Assembly: GCF_021347895.1 (NCBI RefSeq)
Contig: NC_067113.1
Location: 44,245,474-44,309,473, forward strand
DNA: 64,000 bases
DNA from: Acanthochromis polyacanthus
Taxonomy: Eukaryota; Chordata; Actinopteri; Pomacentridae
Direction of reading: 5' to 3'
The stretch's first letter is position 1. Every line of letters starts with the position of its first letter. The position numbers and the translations under genes were made by a program. The notes under the pieces are model-generated. The model saw only the letters and a program-made list of their open reading frames with translations, was not told where the DNA came from and did not search any database. Below are positions 35,546 through 48,604 of this stretch, in pieces.

Positions 35546-36720
35546 TAATTATCAATAGATATCACGCATTTAAATTATTTTAATCCAGATCAAGCTGACA
35601 AGAAATATTAACGCCACTAGTTTAGGTTAGATGTACTGCAATTGTTTGATTCCACTGAAATAAACAGTTTGCATTGGTGCATTTGAATGAAAGTCATCTT
35701 GAAAGTTTCAATTTTTCCACCTTTAGCATTCACTATATCCAAAACTAAACATGAATGAAAACATCATGGTAGTTGAGTTGCAGCAGAAAAAGCTTGAACA
35801 TTAAAGATAAGACAAGACAATAGTAATAATATTAACAATATGTACAAGGATGAGAAATGAAAGTGAATAAATATAGTCCTGACACACTGTAAACAGCACA
35901 ATATAAAGTGGCTTGAAAAATAACTTTAATAAAGGAGCAGTAAGCCTAATTTTCCACATTTTATTTGTAATTAGAACATTAGTTCAAAGGGATAAAATGG
36001 CATTTAAGTTGATAGAAACCCAAAAAAAGAGTACAACTGCCAAGTAAGAAACATTTGAAACAACACTTTACTCCAACTAAAGCTCAAATACACTTTATAC
36101 AGTGTACAGTTGGCAGAAAACTAACCATGACTCGCTGTTGGGATTGTGCTTTTTTCATTTCCATTGTTATTAAAGTCAAAAGTTTGTTCTTTTCTTCAAT
36201 CACAGTGGAGAAAAAATAGGTCAGCATGGTGGAGAGAAGCTCAGGCCAAGTCAGTTCAGGTAATAAGAAGGTATCACGCTATCACGTCCGCTATTATAGT
36301 CATTACAACGCCTCGGGTAAGATCCTCGCACGATTGAGGTGAGATTTGATTGGTCTCACTGTTGACAAAATGAGTCTGTAGGGCGGCAAACTTTCTAAAC
36401 CTCCCTTACATAGAAAGTTTATGACCACCGCCTTGATTAAAACTTCAACATCATCTCAGTGTCTATCTCATATTCAAGCTTCTGCCATATTTACATCCAC
36501 TGTTGCAAGCTGACGTTTATGACTCACAATACAAGACAATTGATAACAGAAAGTCACATAAGCATAAATACATGTGTAAGTAGAAGCACACACGGAGAGC
36601 TTATTCTCCTCCAAGGTCGATGTCCTATCTCATTATTTTATTAGAATAAGCTTTGCAATCACACCCAGATGTAACAGATTTTCCATTGAACATGTTCCAC
36701 CTTTTCATGAAGTGTCATGG
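35546..36720. other. Intergenic stretch, nothing recognised
   Basis: A short open frame near 36225-36335 has no known domain. Confidence 0.3.
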
Positions 36721-36849
36721 AATTTGGTGAGGTTGTTTTTGTGCAGTCTTGCTGACAGAGATAAACAGCACAAAACACAAAGCGCCTTGGCTCTGGCCTT
36801 GATGGAAGAAACATGTACGAATTTGCAAATCCACATTTTCTACTCAAGA

Positions 36850-37080
36850 GTCCGTGCAATATCAGTATTTTCTTACATATTAAGTAATCCTGTGCAATAT
36901 TGTCACTTTCCACATTCAGTGTAATCCGTGCAGCATTTGGATTTCTACGTATGGAACAATCTGCACAACACAAACAGTACTAATGTATATTTCAATTTTT
37001 TTCAACTGATGTTTCTACATTTTTGCACTATCCCCTTTCCCGCTGTGGGATTAATAAAGGCTAATCTTAGCTCATCTTAT
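36850..37080 (+). repeat. LINE 3' end fragment
   Basis: Ends TTTCCCGCTGTGGGATTAATAAAGG followed by degenerate ATCTT repeats (CTAATCTTAGCTCATCTTAT). This is the typical 3' end and tail of a common fish CR1/Rex-type LINE as I remember it. Confidence 0.55.
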
Positions 37081-37371
37081 TTACTGATATAACTATGAGC
37101 AACATCCACACATGTAGAGTCTGCGTGCAGCATAATTTGTTGTAATTTGGGTGTAAATTTCTTCATCTGCTCAAATTTGCAAGAGTACAAATGGATCATC
37201 TCCGTGGATGCAGAAGTGCTAGTCAAAATTTGAGACTGCAACAACTGGACATAGACCAGGAAAACAAACTGGATGCTTGTTTTCTGAGTAGAGACTGTGC
37301 AAGGAGATTTGTCATCTCCCACAGCTTCATAATTCAAGGGTTGTAACTGAAGTAGTTGCAGTCAGACTTTG

Positions 37372-37401
37372 GAGGTGCTATCGATGCTTTCCATCGATAG
37401 C
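37372..37401. repeat. Short hairpin
   Basis: GCTATCGATG at 37377-37386 and its complement at 37392-37401, loop of 5 bases. Confidence 0.5.
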
Positions 37402-37619
37402 AGCCGAACAGAAAGAAGTTCTAAATTCTCCATAAGTCCTGTGTTATGGAAAGGTAGCGAAATTCAGCTGCAAGTGCCTCGATTGTGCTCGGCACAGCTC
37501 TAGAATAATCACTGACATGGTGCAACTATCTGCTATATTTTGCAATAAAGTGCAATACCACAATTAGCTTTGCAGAAACAATGAACTGGTGTTAACTATG
37601 GAGTTAGCTTAGCTTAGCA

Positions 37620-37875
37620 CAGAGACCCAGCGCTTCACTCAAGACCCAACTCTGCACTGAACAACTTTGCACTTGACAGACTACAAGAAAAAATAAAATC
37701 CTTTTACCTCCTGCACTGCTTGCAGACACCTCGGTTCTATCACACTTGAGCTTGTTTTATGGCCCTTAACTAGGTTGTTTTCTCTTGACTAGATCATTGC
37801 TTATGTTGGATCTACTCTCAGATGTACATCGTTTGGGATAAAAGCATCTGCTAAATGAAATTGTAGAACTGTAGA
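37620..37875 (+). repeat. SINE/L2-type 3' tail
   Basis: TTTGGGATAAAAGCATCTGCTAAATGAAATTG at 37828-37860 is the well-known 3' end shared by fish L2-type LINEs and SINEs that use that tail. The upstream part is decayed. Confidence 0.6.
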
Positions 37876-38656
37876 ATGGAAACAGGTTGACGCAGCAAGC
37901 CTGACTCTGTCAAAAGTTCACAAAATTACAAAAAGACTACATCTTTTTTTTATCCACATGACAACAGTATCTATTTATCTTTCACATATCCTGCAAAATG
38001 GTAGAACTATTCCTTCAATAAAATACCTCGCTTTTAAAAATGTTTGTTTTATTCTCATCGGATGTTCGTTTATCTGAGTTTTTTCTACAGAGGACAAACA
38101 GCAAATTCTACCTGCAGGCTTTTTGTGCTTTAACACAGGTTCCTCTTCTGCAAATAGAAACATGCAAATGAACAGGAAGAAAACAACAGCCTGTGTGCAC
38201 ACTTACACACTCACCAGCCAACCCAATGACACACCCAGCGGCACAGCATGACATGACCAATCACCAGGACTGCAGTGAGATGCCTTTTGGCACTTTGCGA
38301 ATGGTTCCCGCTGCAAAGGAGAATGGAGGAGTGCCATTTCAGCCATTAGATGAAATGCCTTGACGTGGCGGGGGCAGAGGAAGAGGGTTTATATGTATAA
38401 AATTGTGGCCCCACAATGGGCAGTTCTTCAGGGGCATCCATTTTTCACAACCAAACCCCATTACGATAATAGGTCAGGGCTTTTAAAGGTACAACCCATC
38501 TCATGGCTAAAATGCTTTTGGTATTTCCTTTCTCTTTTGGCCCATTCTGCCACTTTATGGGTGTATGTAGAAAGATAAAAGCAGTTTAAGATGCAGGTTT
38601 GGATGAATACACTAACAATATGTGCTTAAAAATGAAAACCAAATTCCTATATATAT
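37876..38656. other. Intergenic stretch, nothing recognised
   Basis: No gene or repeat identified. Confidence 0.3.
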
Positions 38657-38664
38657 GTATAGAC

Positions 38665-38943
38665 CAGCCCGATCTCACGAGGATTCGTGAAACTGTCACG
38701 TAAGTTTTAGTTTCGGTTTCGTGCGCACCAACACGATTTCGTCATGTTTTTCGTGCCGCTCACCACGAAATGCGCACCAATGTATTTTAAACGGCGGACT
38801 TTTCGTGCCACCCAGAACGTATTTCAAACGAATGTGTGTATTATATTTTTAATGTAAAACCATGGCGAATCCAACGCTATATTTTGCATGACATCGTCCC
38901 TAACCATAACCCTAACCATAACCATAACCCGGTGGTACACTTA

Positions 38944-38977
<34 letters not shown>

Positions 38978-39253
38978 CCCAATTTGCATAGGAATTTCAA
39001 GAATGTCCGGCGGCCGGCGGCCGCAAACGCGATCACACAAGCAGTATACGCCGATGGACAGCTTAGATCGTCATGAATCCGCTGGTATAAACCACTTTCA
39101 GCTGTGATTACCACAGCGGGTTTCGTTGTGAGCAACACGAAAAACATTTCGTGGTGAGCGGCACGAAAAACATGACGAAATCGTGTTGGTGCGCACGAAA
39201 AAGAAACAAAAAATTTACGTAACAGTTTCACGAATCCCCGTGAGACCGTGTTG
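38665..39253 (-). mobile_element. Long-TIR non-autonomous element T1, copy 2
   Basis: Reverse orientation of 14675-15256, with the same inverted ends. It is flanked by GTATAGAC on both sides (38657-38664 and 39253-39260; 7 or 8 bp depending on where the end is set), a real target-site duplication of the size hAT transposases make. It differs from copy 1 by a T32CCC insertion at 38946-38980 and by fewer GGTTAG/GGTTAT hexamers. Confidence 0.82.
38946..38977. repeat. T32 homopolymer inside element T1
   Basis: Thirty-two T residues plus CCC interrupt a sequence that is continuous in copy 1 (TTACC then AATTTGC). It may be a small retroposon tail or a slippage product; assembly error is possible. 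Confidence 0.8.
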
Positions 39254-39260
39254 TATAGAC

Positions 39261-41400
39261 ACACAAGCCTACAAGTATCCAGTTTAAACCAAATTACATC
39301 GCAACCCTTTGGACCCAATGAGCAAAGCACTAATGCAAAACATTACCTGCATGGTATCGTGGGGCAAGTTTGTGCATTTTTACAAAGGGAGGAACTTGAC
39401 AAAGCAAAACCCACTGCTGTTCTTTTTAACTTAGACTTTGAGCAACCAAGGTGCATTACAGAGAGAGGGGAAACCACATAGTCCAATTGATTGCTGTGAA
39501 ATACAAAGAGACACCGCGCTTTTATCAGTGGCTATTCCCTTCTCTCTTTGGTGTGGAGTTTAAAAAGCGTGGCGTTCCCTTTAAACCTTTGTAAAGCCGT
39601 GGAACAGCTTTAGGATCAATTGCTGTGAATATCACAAGAAGGTCACTATATAATGTCACTACGGTTACTCAAATATGCACATGCACAAAAACACCCTTTT
39701 AAGTGAACTGTTTTTTTTTTGTTTTTTTACTGATTGGACTCATTTCAGCTTTAATAGGAAGCTCTGCCTTTGCTTCAGAGCCTGCTATGACCATACCAAG
39801 CCAATTTCAACAGTCGACTGCCATTATGTCGACTTTCACACAAATTTGCATGAAACACTAAACCCTCCCTGGTTGCAGTAGTACACAGATAGTAATTGAG
39901 AAAAACTGAATTTGCAAGCGGTAACAGATTGCTTCTCTTTTGATATGAATACAAATAGTTCTCGAAGGTAGGAGAAGCAATGATAACTGATAACGGTTCG
40001 TGATGTGAAAATGTCCTTTTTTTATCTTGCACATTCGTCGCAGTAGTAGAAAGCGTTTTCTAGCTTCAGCTACCAAGGTTTTCTGGGTTCACTTAATAAG
40101 ATAACACAGAGTGTGTAATATGTCAGTATGACACATGGGGATGTCTTGTAGAGTTGGTGCTCAAAATGTGACATGCTGCCCTTTTTAAGATGACAAAAAG
40201 CCCGATTCGAAATATATGATCATTCAAAAACTGCAACAACTAGTCGTAGTAATGGCATTAAAAACTTTCAGGCACCTGTATAAACCAATACACTGATTTA
40301 CTTGTCAGTGTAAGGATTTGGTTTCACTCCAGCATAGTGCTCTTACTCTTAAAACAGCCTGTAATTATTTAACACCAAAAGGTCCATTTGCCTGTCTGAT
40401 AATGTTCTATAAATGATGCCTATTCTCATGTACTAGTCACTGGCAATCACAAAAGCATATAATCTTCAAACACCACAGCATTCTCTATCCTTCCTCCAGG
40501 ATCCAAGCCACAAGCTGAGAGAATTGTTTTGCACTCAGTAGGGTTCCGCCCTTCTCACAACCTGCGTGGGGATTTATAGTTTAATTCTTTCGCTGTAATA
40601 TTTGACACATGAACTGATTTTGGCATTAAGCAAATGTTTCTTTTGAATGACACTGCAAAGACTCGGCCGTGAGAAACCAAACGTGACACTGCCAAGCTGG
40701 AAATCTGCTCAACACGGTCCTATTTGCTTTCTGACAACTCCTTTAGAAGATTAGCTTTTTTAAAAAACTTTGCAGTCCCCTTTTTATCAACCAATGTTCA
40801 ATTTCAAAGCTTTGTTGTCTCGTTGGCTAAAATATAGTCCTCAGTATTTGCAGTGCTTTGAAAATGAATCAGTCACAGAGCACATTTCTGTGGACTGAAT
40901 GGATTTCAGTGTAATGAAGTTTGTTGTCCAAACTTGCTCAAAGAGGTTTTCATCGACTTGAATGAAAAAATTCTGCTTTATTGTACAGTCCCAGTTAGGT
41001 AAAGGCAATGACCATGACCTTATATCATGGACAATTTTAATTTGGTATATCATCTGCTTTTCAGATGAATCATACTGATCACATCATGAAGTATATATCA
41101 AAAGTAGCGTACAAATCTTTCTGAAATCGTGACTGGTTATGACACAATCACATCGATGCTTATTGGACGCATTACGCATTATGGAGGTGGAATCTATTAT
41201 GTAAACACAAGACACTACAGCTGATGAACAATAAAAATGAGCGATCAGCATCCTGAATGAAGCGCTGCCGTAAATTCTCCTTATTTAGATTCAAATTCAA
41301 AGTTGCCAGTGTGAAAGGAAGGGATTATAAAAGTTTTCTGGGTTCTATTTAAGCTATTTTTGTGGTATTTTGTGTTCTTTTGATAATTTATCCGCCAAGA
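39261..41400. other. Intergenic stretch, nothing recognised
   Basis: No gene, RNA or repeat recognised on either strand. Confidence 0.3.
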
Positions 41401-41403
41401 AAT

Positions 41404-41795
41404 GCATCACAGTTGTGTGACGACCAGCATACGTTTGTCTGTTTGACTGTGCACAACGTTACTCAAAAATGGACTAATGGATTTGGATGAAATTTCCAAA
41501 GAAGGTAAGAAATGACACAAGGACCAACTGAATAGATTTTGGCAGTGATGCGGCTTGTAGTCTGGATCCATGGATTTGTTAAAGATGCCTGTATCATTGC
41601 AAGATAGTGACACGGCGTCACTGTAACTATGACAACAAGTGAACGCTACATCAGCTGCCTGCTGACAATAATGATTGCGATCCTTCTACAAATCTCCCGC
41701 TGCGGACTTACCGGGACTTATCCGTCAGAAATCACACAATGACTGAGCAGTTTTGGTGGAGTACTGCGCTCTCTGAGTTCTTTTCTTGTTCTATG
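41404..41795 (-). repeat. Dispersed retroposon family R2, copy 2
   Basis: Reverse orientation of the 21670 copy. It reads from AACGTTACTCAAAAATGG through GGATGAAATTTCC, ATGACACAAGGACCAA and GCTTGTAGTCTGGATCCA to ACTGCGCTCTCTGAG. Confidence 0.65.
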
Positions 41796-41946
41796 TGCAA
41801 CAGTAAGAACCCACTCAATGCTACTAGAGCCCCAGCATCTCAGAACAGGAAACAGGTACATCAGCCACACCGTCCCCTTCCTTCACCACAGAGGTTGTGC
41901 ATGTTGGACTTGTCAAAAATAATCCAGTCACTAGCAAGCAAGCAAG

Positions 41947-42003
41947 CAAAGTTTATTTATATAGCACTTTTCACATAAATGAATTGACAAAGTGCTTCAC
42001 AGT
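41947..42003 (+). repeat. Fragment of the dispersed TTTATATAGC repeat
   Basis: AAGTTTATTTATATAGCACTTTTCA followed by CAAAGTGCTTCACAGTA: the typical stem-like start of a very common teleost repeat. Confidence 0.5.
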
Positions 42004-45000
42004 AAAATCAATACTATCATTAGGACATGCTAGCATTCTAAAATAAACTAAATGGCTCGTTTCGGTCTGGTCTGCTTAGGTATTTTTGCCCCTGTTTGAA
42101 CACAGGTCCCTTTGGTTTGACGTGGAAAAAGAAACTCAACTACCGGAGCAGACCAAACACAAACAGAGAAGGAGGAGCAGACTAGCCTAAAAATAGTTGT
42201 AGAGACTCTCATATTGAGGTCAACGAAGCAACTAACTAAAAAAAACCCCCACTAAATTCTTTGGTTTTTTTTTTGGATACACTGGATACCACTTTCACTT
42301 TTCCGGTGTGCTGTAAGCAACAATTTCAAGGGGAAGGATTCACATGCACTAATGTCCAGGTGTGGCCGGGCCAACTTCCAAAACATAGAACAGATAAGCC
42401 TGAATTACAAAAAATGCAAAGAGCGAATGTAACTTCATTCTCACCTTTACTCCACCTTTTTAGATTTTACATAACAGGTAGTTGTTTGCTGCTATACTCG
42501 TGGTTTATATGTTTTTAAAGTCTTGAAAGTTGCCCTTTAAAGTTTTAAACTTTGATAAATGAGATCACTAATTTAGCTTGATGTACAGAATCATATACTT
42601 GACGCTGTCATTCTTGCTAAGGCTATCATTATAGCAAAGTGTGGGATCAGTTGGGTCTTCGCATTTGAAAGTAGTAATTTACTATTGTCTGGCAGGACAT
42701 TGTCAGAGTTATTATAGTTATGCATAAACCATTGCTATTTTAATGTTCCTTTTCTGAGTTTTTCATTTCGGAAACAACTAACTCTATGTATCTATGCAGT
42801 GAAAGAAAAAGCATCTTGAACCATATTCACGTCATCTTTCTCCTGATCAATTCAGGTTACCCAGCTTGTCTCATCAAGCAGTGAAGATACAAATCACAAC
42901 CTCTAGTAAAAAACGAGAATAAATCAGCAAATGAAGTGCCTTAAGTTTAATTTCCAGGTTTTGCATTTTGGCAGCCATATGCACAATGAATCACCTGATC
43001 ACATGAATTGTAAATTGTGAGTCCAACCGTGATTCCGCCCCAAAAGATTGTCATGTAAGATCAGCCACATCAGCCAACAACAACTCCTACAAGTGACAGA
43101 ATGGGAGAGAAGACAAGCAGTGACTGAAAAATATAATTTATGCACTTGCATGCTGTGATTTCCTAATCTGTGGTTGATTTTTTCCCCCACTCCCTTCTCT
43201 CTCTTTACTATTTCTCCTTTTCAAGCCTATTAAATCTCCTTCCCCACATGCAATAGACTTCCTATCACCAAGACAAGTTGGTTTAATATTCTACCTCATT
43301 CCACCACACAAGGCAGACACATTTAAGTCAGTCACTCACTTTCTCATCTTGCTCGCTTGTGTTTGCCAACTTCATTTTTTTTCCCCATTTGCGTGTTCAT
43401 TTTAGTTGTGATGAGTTGAGAAGCTGCTTTTATTCATCCTCTCTGTAAATCTTCCCCACTTCTTCGTACGCTCTTATTTTATGTGCACAGAATCATTTCT
43501 CTGCGCATAAAATAAGCCAAGTCCATAACTTAGAGTTATGGGCTCCGTTGTCAATGCGCTTTTAAAGGCCAATACTGACATTTTCGCAGTAAAGCTGATG
43601 GTTTGTGTTAATATTCAGTGGCTTTGATTTGAACTATTTCTATGCCCAAAAGAATCTCAAGTTTCTCGATGAATTCTACAGTTTGGTTTGGTGGAAAAAC
43701 CTTTCAAAGCAGACGATGGATTAACTCTCCAATGAAAATTAGTACTATTGAATTTCTCATTGATCCGGAACTACTTAAAGGCCAGAGTCAGATTTCAGGA
43801 GGTTTGGTCACATTTATCCAAACCTCCCCATCAATCACTATGGATGTGTAGCACAGAGTATCTGGTAATGTGAGCGGTTTTCAGATGGTTCTGAAACAAA
43901 GACATCTGAAGCAACCTGATAATTTAAAAACATAACCATTAGCTGGAGTAAGGAAATTACAGGTTGAAATTTTGTGTTTTCTTTAAGTCTTTTTAAAAAC
44001 ATACAGGCAAATAGAAGAGGAGAAGTCGCACCAGGTGAAGAAGACAAAGACGATATACTTGGTACAATGTTTCCCCATGTGTCCAGGTCAAACTGTCTTT
44101 TCCAACCAACTTAACAAAACATATTCAGTGGTAAAGTAACTTTTACTACATGAATAAATAATTAGCAACAAGACAAACATCTATAGCCAACCATATCTCC
44201 CTGACGCCATGTTTAAACACAACATACTAGTAATGCTAAAATGTGTGGCATGTTTGTCATTTGACAGGCCAAATACTTTGTAGATATTTAGCCATAAAGT
44301 ATTGGACAAATTGAAATTTTGACTAGATGTTGGTATTGAATGAGAAGTCAAGGATCATGAAAGTTACCTGATTGCATTTATGCAAATCCATAGATGTTAG
44401 ATAATTGAAATGAAAAATCTGACTTCCAGAAGATATAAAAAGTCAAGGGGCCAAATACTATAATGCTGTTGTTGGAATATTCTTGTTTGGACCAATGTGG
44501 TGAACAAATAACCGACCGACAAATGGTTTAAACAGGACTAACCATTAAAAAGTTTAAAATTAGCTTAAAAAACAAGAAATGAAAAAAAATGGAATCACCA
44601 TTGCTGGAGAAAATGGTTGACTACAATTCAAAATGTAATAAAAATGTAATATAATCCAAACAAACTGCTTTAAACAAGGTCAAATTAGCAATCAAACAAA
44701 AACATCTACCTGACAAACCCCTTCCTAACTCTTTTTCACTCCGTCTTCTCTACGGTTCAGTTCTTCAAAACTGTAAGCAGAAACTTCGGGGCAGCATCAG
44801 TAACAACAGCAAAGTCATCCATTGTTCAGAGATAAAAGACTGTGACAAATCCCCCACAAAACCTTGTGTGTGTTGCACTCCCAAGTACAATAGAGGACAA
44901 GATTGTGTGTCAGCTTCATTTCCACTGTCAAGGCTCTCGCTGGCAAAGTGCAGTCTGAAAAGCAATTACGTTCATCTGGGAGACGTATGCGTGATTTGAA

Positions 45001-45600
45001 ATTAATTCCTATTGTCAAGCAAATGGGGGGTAAAGGAGTCCCCCCCCCCCCTTGTTGGATTGACTCATAGAGAGGTGAAGTCAGCACTTGTCAAGGAGCC
45101 AGTCATGCTTTCAGGAGGTTCCTCCCTTATTTCCCTTGTTATCACTTCTGAGCCATCATCAGGGATTTTATAGTAATTTAAGCCGGTTTAAACTTGGTCA
45201 ATGATCAGACCTTTTCTGCTGTTGTTTCTTCTAAATTAACCAGCACATCTGAGCCTCAGTGGAAACTGATTTGAGGGGTTGTTTTTCAGTATTAAACACC
45301 AGATCTAATGAGACGGTAACATGCAGCTATTTAAAGCATTTGCTAAGAGAGGTGAGTCATCTCAGACCCAGCAGGAGACACCCGTAGATGCTTCAAATCT
45401 GTGGTGTTTGTACACTTCACGGCCTACCGATCTTTCTCTGTAGCTTAACCTATGCACACTGGGTAGAAACATATATCCAGATTACTTATCTGTGCAAGGT
45501 AAAATGGATTTCAATGCAAAGGTGTAAATGCATGCAGAATGCATCAGGATCAGAACATGACTGCATCTTGGTCAAGTAAATTGTAAAAAGAAGACATTAG
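42004..45600. other. Long intergenic stretch, nothing recognised
   Basis: No gene or known repeat. A C10 run lies at about 45041-45050. Confidence 0.3.
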
Positions 45601-46036
45601 TAATCAAAAAAGTACTCAGAGAGTGCAGTACTCCGCCAATGCTGCTCAGTGGTATCATTTCCGATGGATGAATCTTTAATAATAAATGACCTTGCGGTGA
45701 GCACAGGAGTGTGGTATGCATGTGTATGTTATGTATGGATACCGGATCGCATGACCTAAATTTGTAGCGGGCGGCAGGAATCGATGGGACTTCGAAACAC
45801 CCCCACAATTTAATCAGTTGTTCCTTGTGTGATTTCCGATGGATAAGTCCCGATAAGTCTGCAGCGATCTATGTTTTGTAGGATTGCAATCATGTCATTG
45901 TCAGCAAGGGCGTCAGTTTGTTTTTAAAAGTGGGGGGGATGGAGACCACAGCCATTGTCAGATGGAAATGCACACCCTGGGTGGCGTGCTGGGTAATCGG
46001 TGGGCCGCTTTATTGTTGGGCCGCTCCAGTCATAAA

Positions 46037-46080
46037 ATAATAATAATAATAATGATAATAATAATAATAATAATAATAAT
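46037..46080. repeat. (AAT)n microsatellite
   Basis: About 14 AAT units with one G interruption, inside the nested element. Confidence 0.95.
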
Positions 46081-46254
46081 GCTTTAAATCATGGGTCTCA
46101 AACTCGCGGGCCAACTGCGGCCTGTGGGACGATATTTTGTGGCCCTCTACTTGAGATCAAAGTTTAGCATTGGTGCGGCACGCCTGCTTTTCTCATATGC
46201 TTCCGTGTCGTTGGTAAGACAGCACTTTGAGAAAATGTCAAAGAACGGCAGCAA

Positions 46255-46325
46255 ATTGCCACAAGCTGGGCTCGAACTCACAACCACCGCACCAAAGGCG
46301 GAGGCTCAACCTGTTGAGCTATCGG
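46255..46325 (-). repeat. tRNA-derived SINE head
   Basis: Read on the minus strand: TAGCTCAACAGGTTGAGC (A-box type) and, about 40 bp on, GAGTTCGAGCCC (B-box type). This is the RNA polymerase III promoter layout of a tRNA or tRNA-derived SINE. The cloverleaf is not complete, so I call it SINE-derived rather than a tRNA gene. Confidence 0.6.
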
Positions 46326-46820
46326 TACATGCAGGTAGAGGGGTCTGTGGGCTGCTATAGTACTAATTCTCCCGGGCCGAAATTTTGCCCCTGCACGCCT
46401 CTGGTCGGAGCTTCCACTTGGCACGAGCGCAAATTTAGCATCTGCACGTTTTTTTTTAACCTCACGAAGGTGTGCTGCGTGTCTGTGCAACTCTCGGCCG
46501 AGTGCGGATGGTGCGTTCAGGAGCGTCGGAATTTTCTATACTGCTGAAAATAACTGGGTTTACAACGGCTTACATGTGAAGAATTTGAATGTGTTGGAGA
46601 CAAAATGACCCCTGACAAAAAGTGGGGGGGGGGGCACATCCCCACCGTCCCCCCCCTAAACTGACGTCTATGATTGACAGTAATCCGTGGATCCAGACTA
46701 TAAGCTGCATCACTGCCAAAATAAAATCACTTGGTCCTTGTGTCATTTCTGAGCATCCCTGAAAATTTCATCCAAATCCGTTTGTCCGTTTTTGAGTAAT
46801 GTTGTGCACAGAGAAATCCG

Positions 46821-47657
46821 TCTAACTTGCAAAGACACATTTATTGGTTTAATAAAGGCCTTCATTAGGCAAAAATTAAGGTCTGGTACCAAAAATGCTG
46901 CACCAATAAATGTGAAGATCAATAAATCAGATGGCAGCATTTAAATATAGACCTACTCTATGTTAATACCAGGTGTAAATACTGTATCTCTTCATCAGTG
47001 TTACCAGTACTGTGACCATTTTGTGAATTATGAACACTATTCACTTATACTGAAATCAACTGTGACAGTAAATATTTGAAAATAAGAATGAATATGATCA
47101 TGAAATTTGAAAGTCTGCTAGTATTACCTGAGAGAATGAACTTTGCATAAGATAAGAGAGCAGGTTTCAAAGTTTAATATTGAACACATGTTTTAGAGGT
47201 GCTAATCCAGCTAAATCAGATTTGCACAAAAGCTCGGAACGAACTGCAAACGCATGTTAATACCTGGTGCAGAAGAGGCCTCTTGAAACACCTGCTCCTT
47301 CTTTACCGTTCCCTCTGCACAGCTTAGTTTGCTAATATTTACACAGCCACATGCTGCAGCAGATGTTAACCACATGTAGCAAGCTCTAATCAGGGCCGAA
47401 GCATGCTACATGTAGCAAGCTTTAACCCGGGAGGAGTTCTCTGCTGCTTTCCCTCCCTCTTCCATCACCACATTTTCATCCTTTTTCAGGGAGCATTAAG
47501 CCACATGTAGGCTGCTACAAACAGAGGGATGTCAAAGTAACGGATGTATGGTTTTAGTATATGCTGTGTCTTTGTAGCCTGAAATCCCTTCGCAGGTTAT
47601 CTTTTAGCCTGTGTTTTTCCACCTTATATCCTCTTTTCCAGTTCTCCAGCATCCAAC

Positions 47658-47660
<3 letters not shown>
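46821..47660. other. Intergenic stretch
   Basis: The phrase GCATGCTACATGTAGCAAGC and related words recur around 47375-47420; nothing else recognised. Confidence 0.3.

Positions 47661-47661
<1 letters not shown>

Positions 47662-47749
<88 letters not shown>
47662..47749. repeat. (CT)44 microsatellite
   Basis: 88 bp of uninterrupted CT; the long open S/L and R/E frames here are artefacts of it. Confidence 0.97.
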
Positions 47750-47754
<5 letters not shown>

Positions 47755-48604
47755 TGTGCTTTCCTTTCTCCTCTGCTTCTCAGGTTTAGGGCTGCTATCT
47801 TCTACCAAGCCATATGCCAGATGCTAACACCAGGCAACCAGCTCAGTGGCTACTAACAGCTGTGAGTCAACTCTGCAGCTGCGTCTATAGGTGTTAGCTG
47901 CAGACTTGTCACCCTTGCACCTCATAATCTTGTCAACATGTGACCTCAGAGTCTGGTATATAATTTGCCCTTCAGCGACAGATGGAGGAGTGTTATCTCC
48001 CTGCTCCTCTATTAGCTAGATTAGTCATTTGCAGGTCTTTCGCAGGTCTTGCTTTATTTAGAAGGCACCGGATGGATGGATGTTGACTTGAAGCCGACTT
48101 GTCACAGGTAATATGACGTAAAATGTTTGTTCCTCTAAACAATATAATATGTGACAAGGATTGAGCTACTGCTGTCCATAAATGTTATCTGTAGGTGTTT
48201 GGTTTTTATTTTTCTCTACATAGAAATAAGGCTCTTCCTTATTCAAGAATATCTCTGCATAAATATACAGAAGAGCTCAAAATGTGTCCTAACCTGTTTG
48301 CTGTGAGCACGAGATCTAGCAAAGTGCACAGCAAATCAAACAACAATCATAGCCGGTCACAGAAAAACACACAAAAACAAACAACTGGAAGTAACTCACA
48401 ACTGATCATGAATGTAAAATACACACATTTCTGATTTACAACAAGTCTAGTCTCAATAAACGTCTGCAGTCTAGAAGAAAGTGAACGAGAGTTAGAAAGG
48501 CATTATCAACCATCATTGCCCTATTATAGCTCGACCAACCTTATCTGATATGTTATCCAAAATGCATGGAAAGACAAACTTCTTTCATTATTTTTAGAAG
48601 ACAT
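47750..48604. other. Intergenic stretch, nothing recognised
   Basis: No gene or repeat identified. Confidence 0.3.

Larger units (their letters stand above)
45905..46672 (+). mobile_element. hAT-like non-autonomous element (768 bp) nested in R2
   Basis: Flanked by 8-bp duplications ATTGTCAG (45897-45904) and ATTGACAG (46673-46680), differing at one base. Ends are inverted: CAAGGGCGTCAGTTTG on the left and the complement of CATAGACGTCAGTTTAG on the right, each followed by a G-rich run. Size and duplication fit an hAT-type element. It carries an AAT microsatellite, a tRNA-like segment and no transposase. Confidence 0.75.
45605..46820 (+). repeat. Dispersed retroposon family R2, copy 3, split by an inserted element
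   Basis: Left part 45605-45904 (AGTACTCAGAGAGTGCAGTACT to GATAAGTCCCGATAAGTC). Right part 46673-46820 (CAGACTATAAGCTGCATCAC to TTTTTGAGTAATGTTG). The break holds the element 45905-46672. Confidence 0.75.

Noticed and set aside
46255..46325. tRNA gene on the minus strand
   Set aside because: A- and B-box-like words are present, but a full cloverleaf with acceptor stem is not; it lies inside a transposon, so a SINE head is likelier.
47554..47827. Long S/L and R/E open frames
   Set aside because: Produced by the CT microsatellite.
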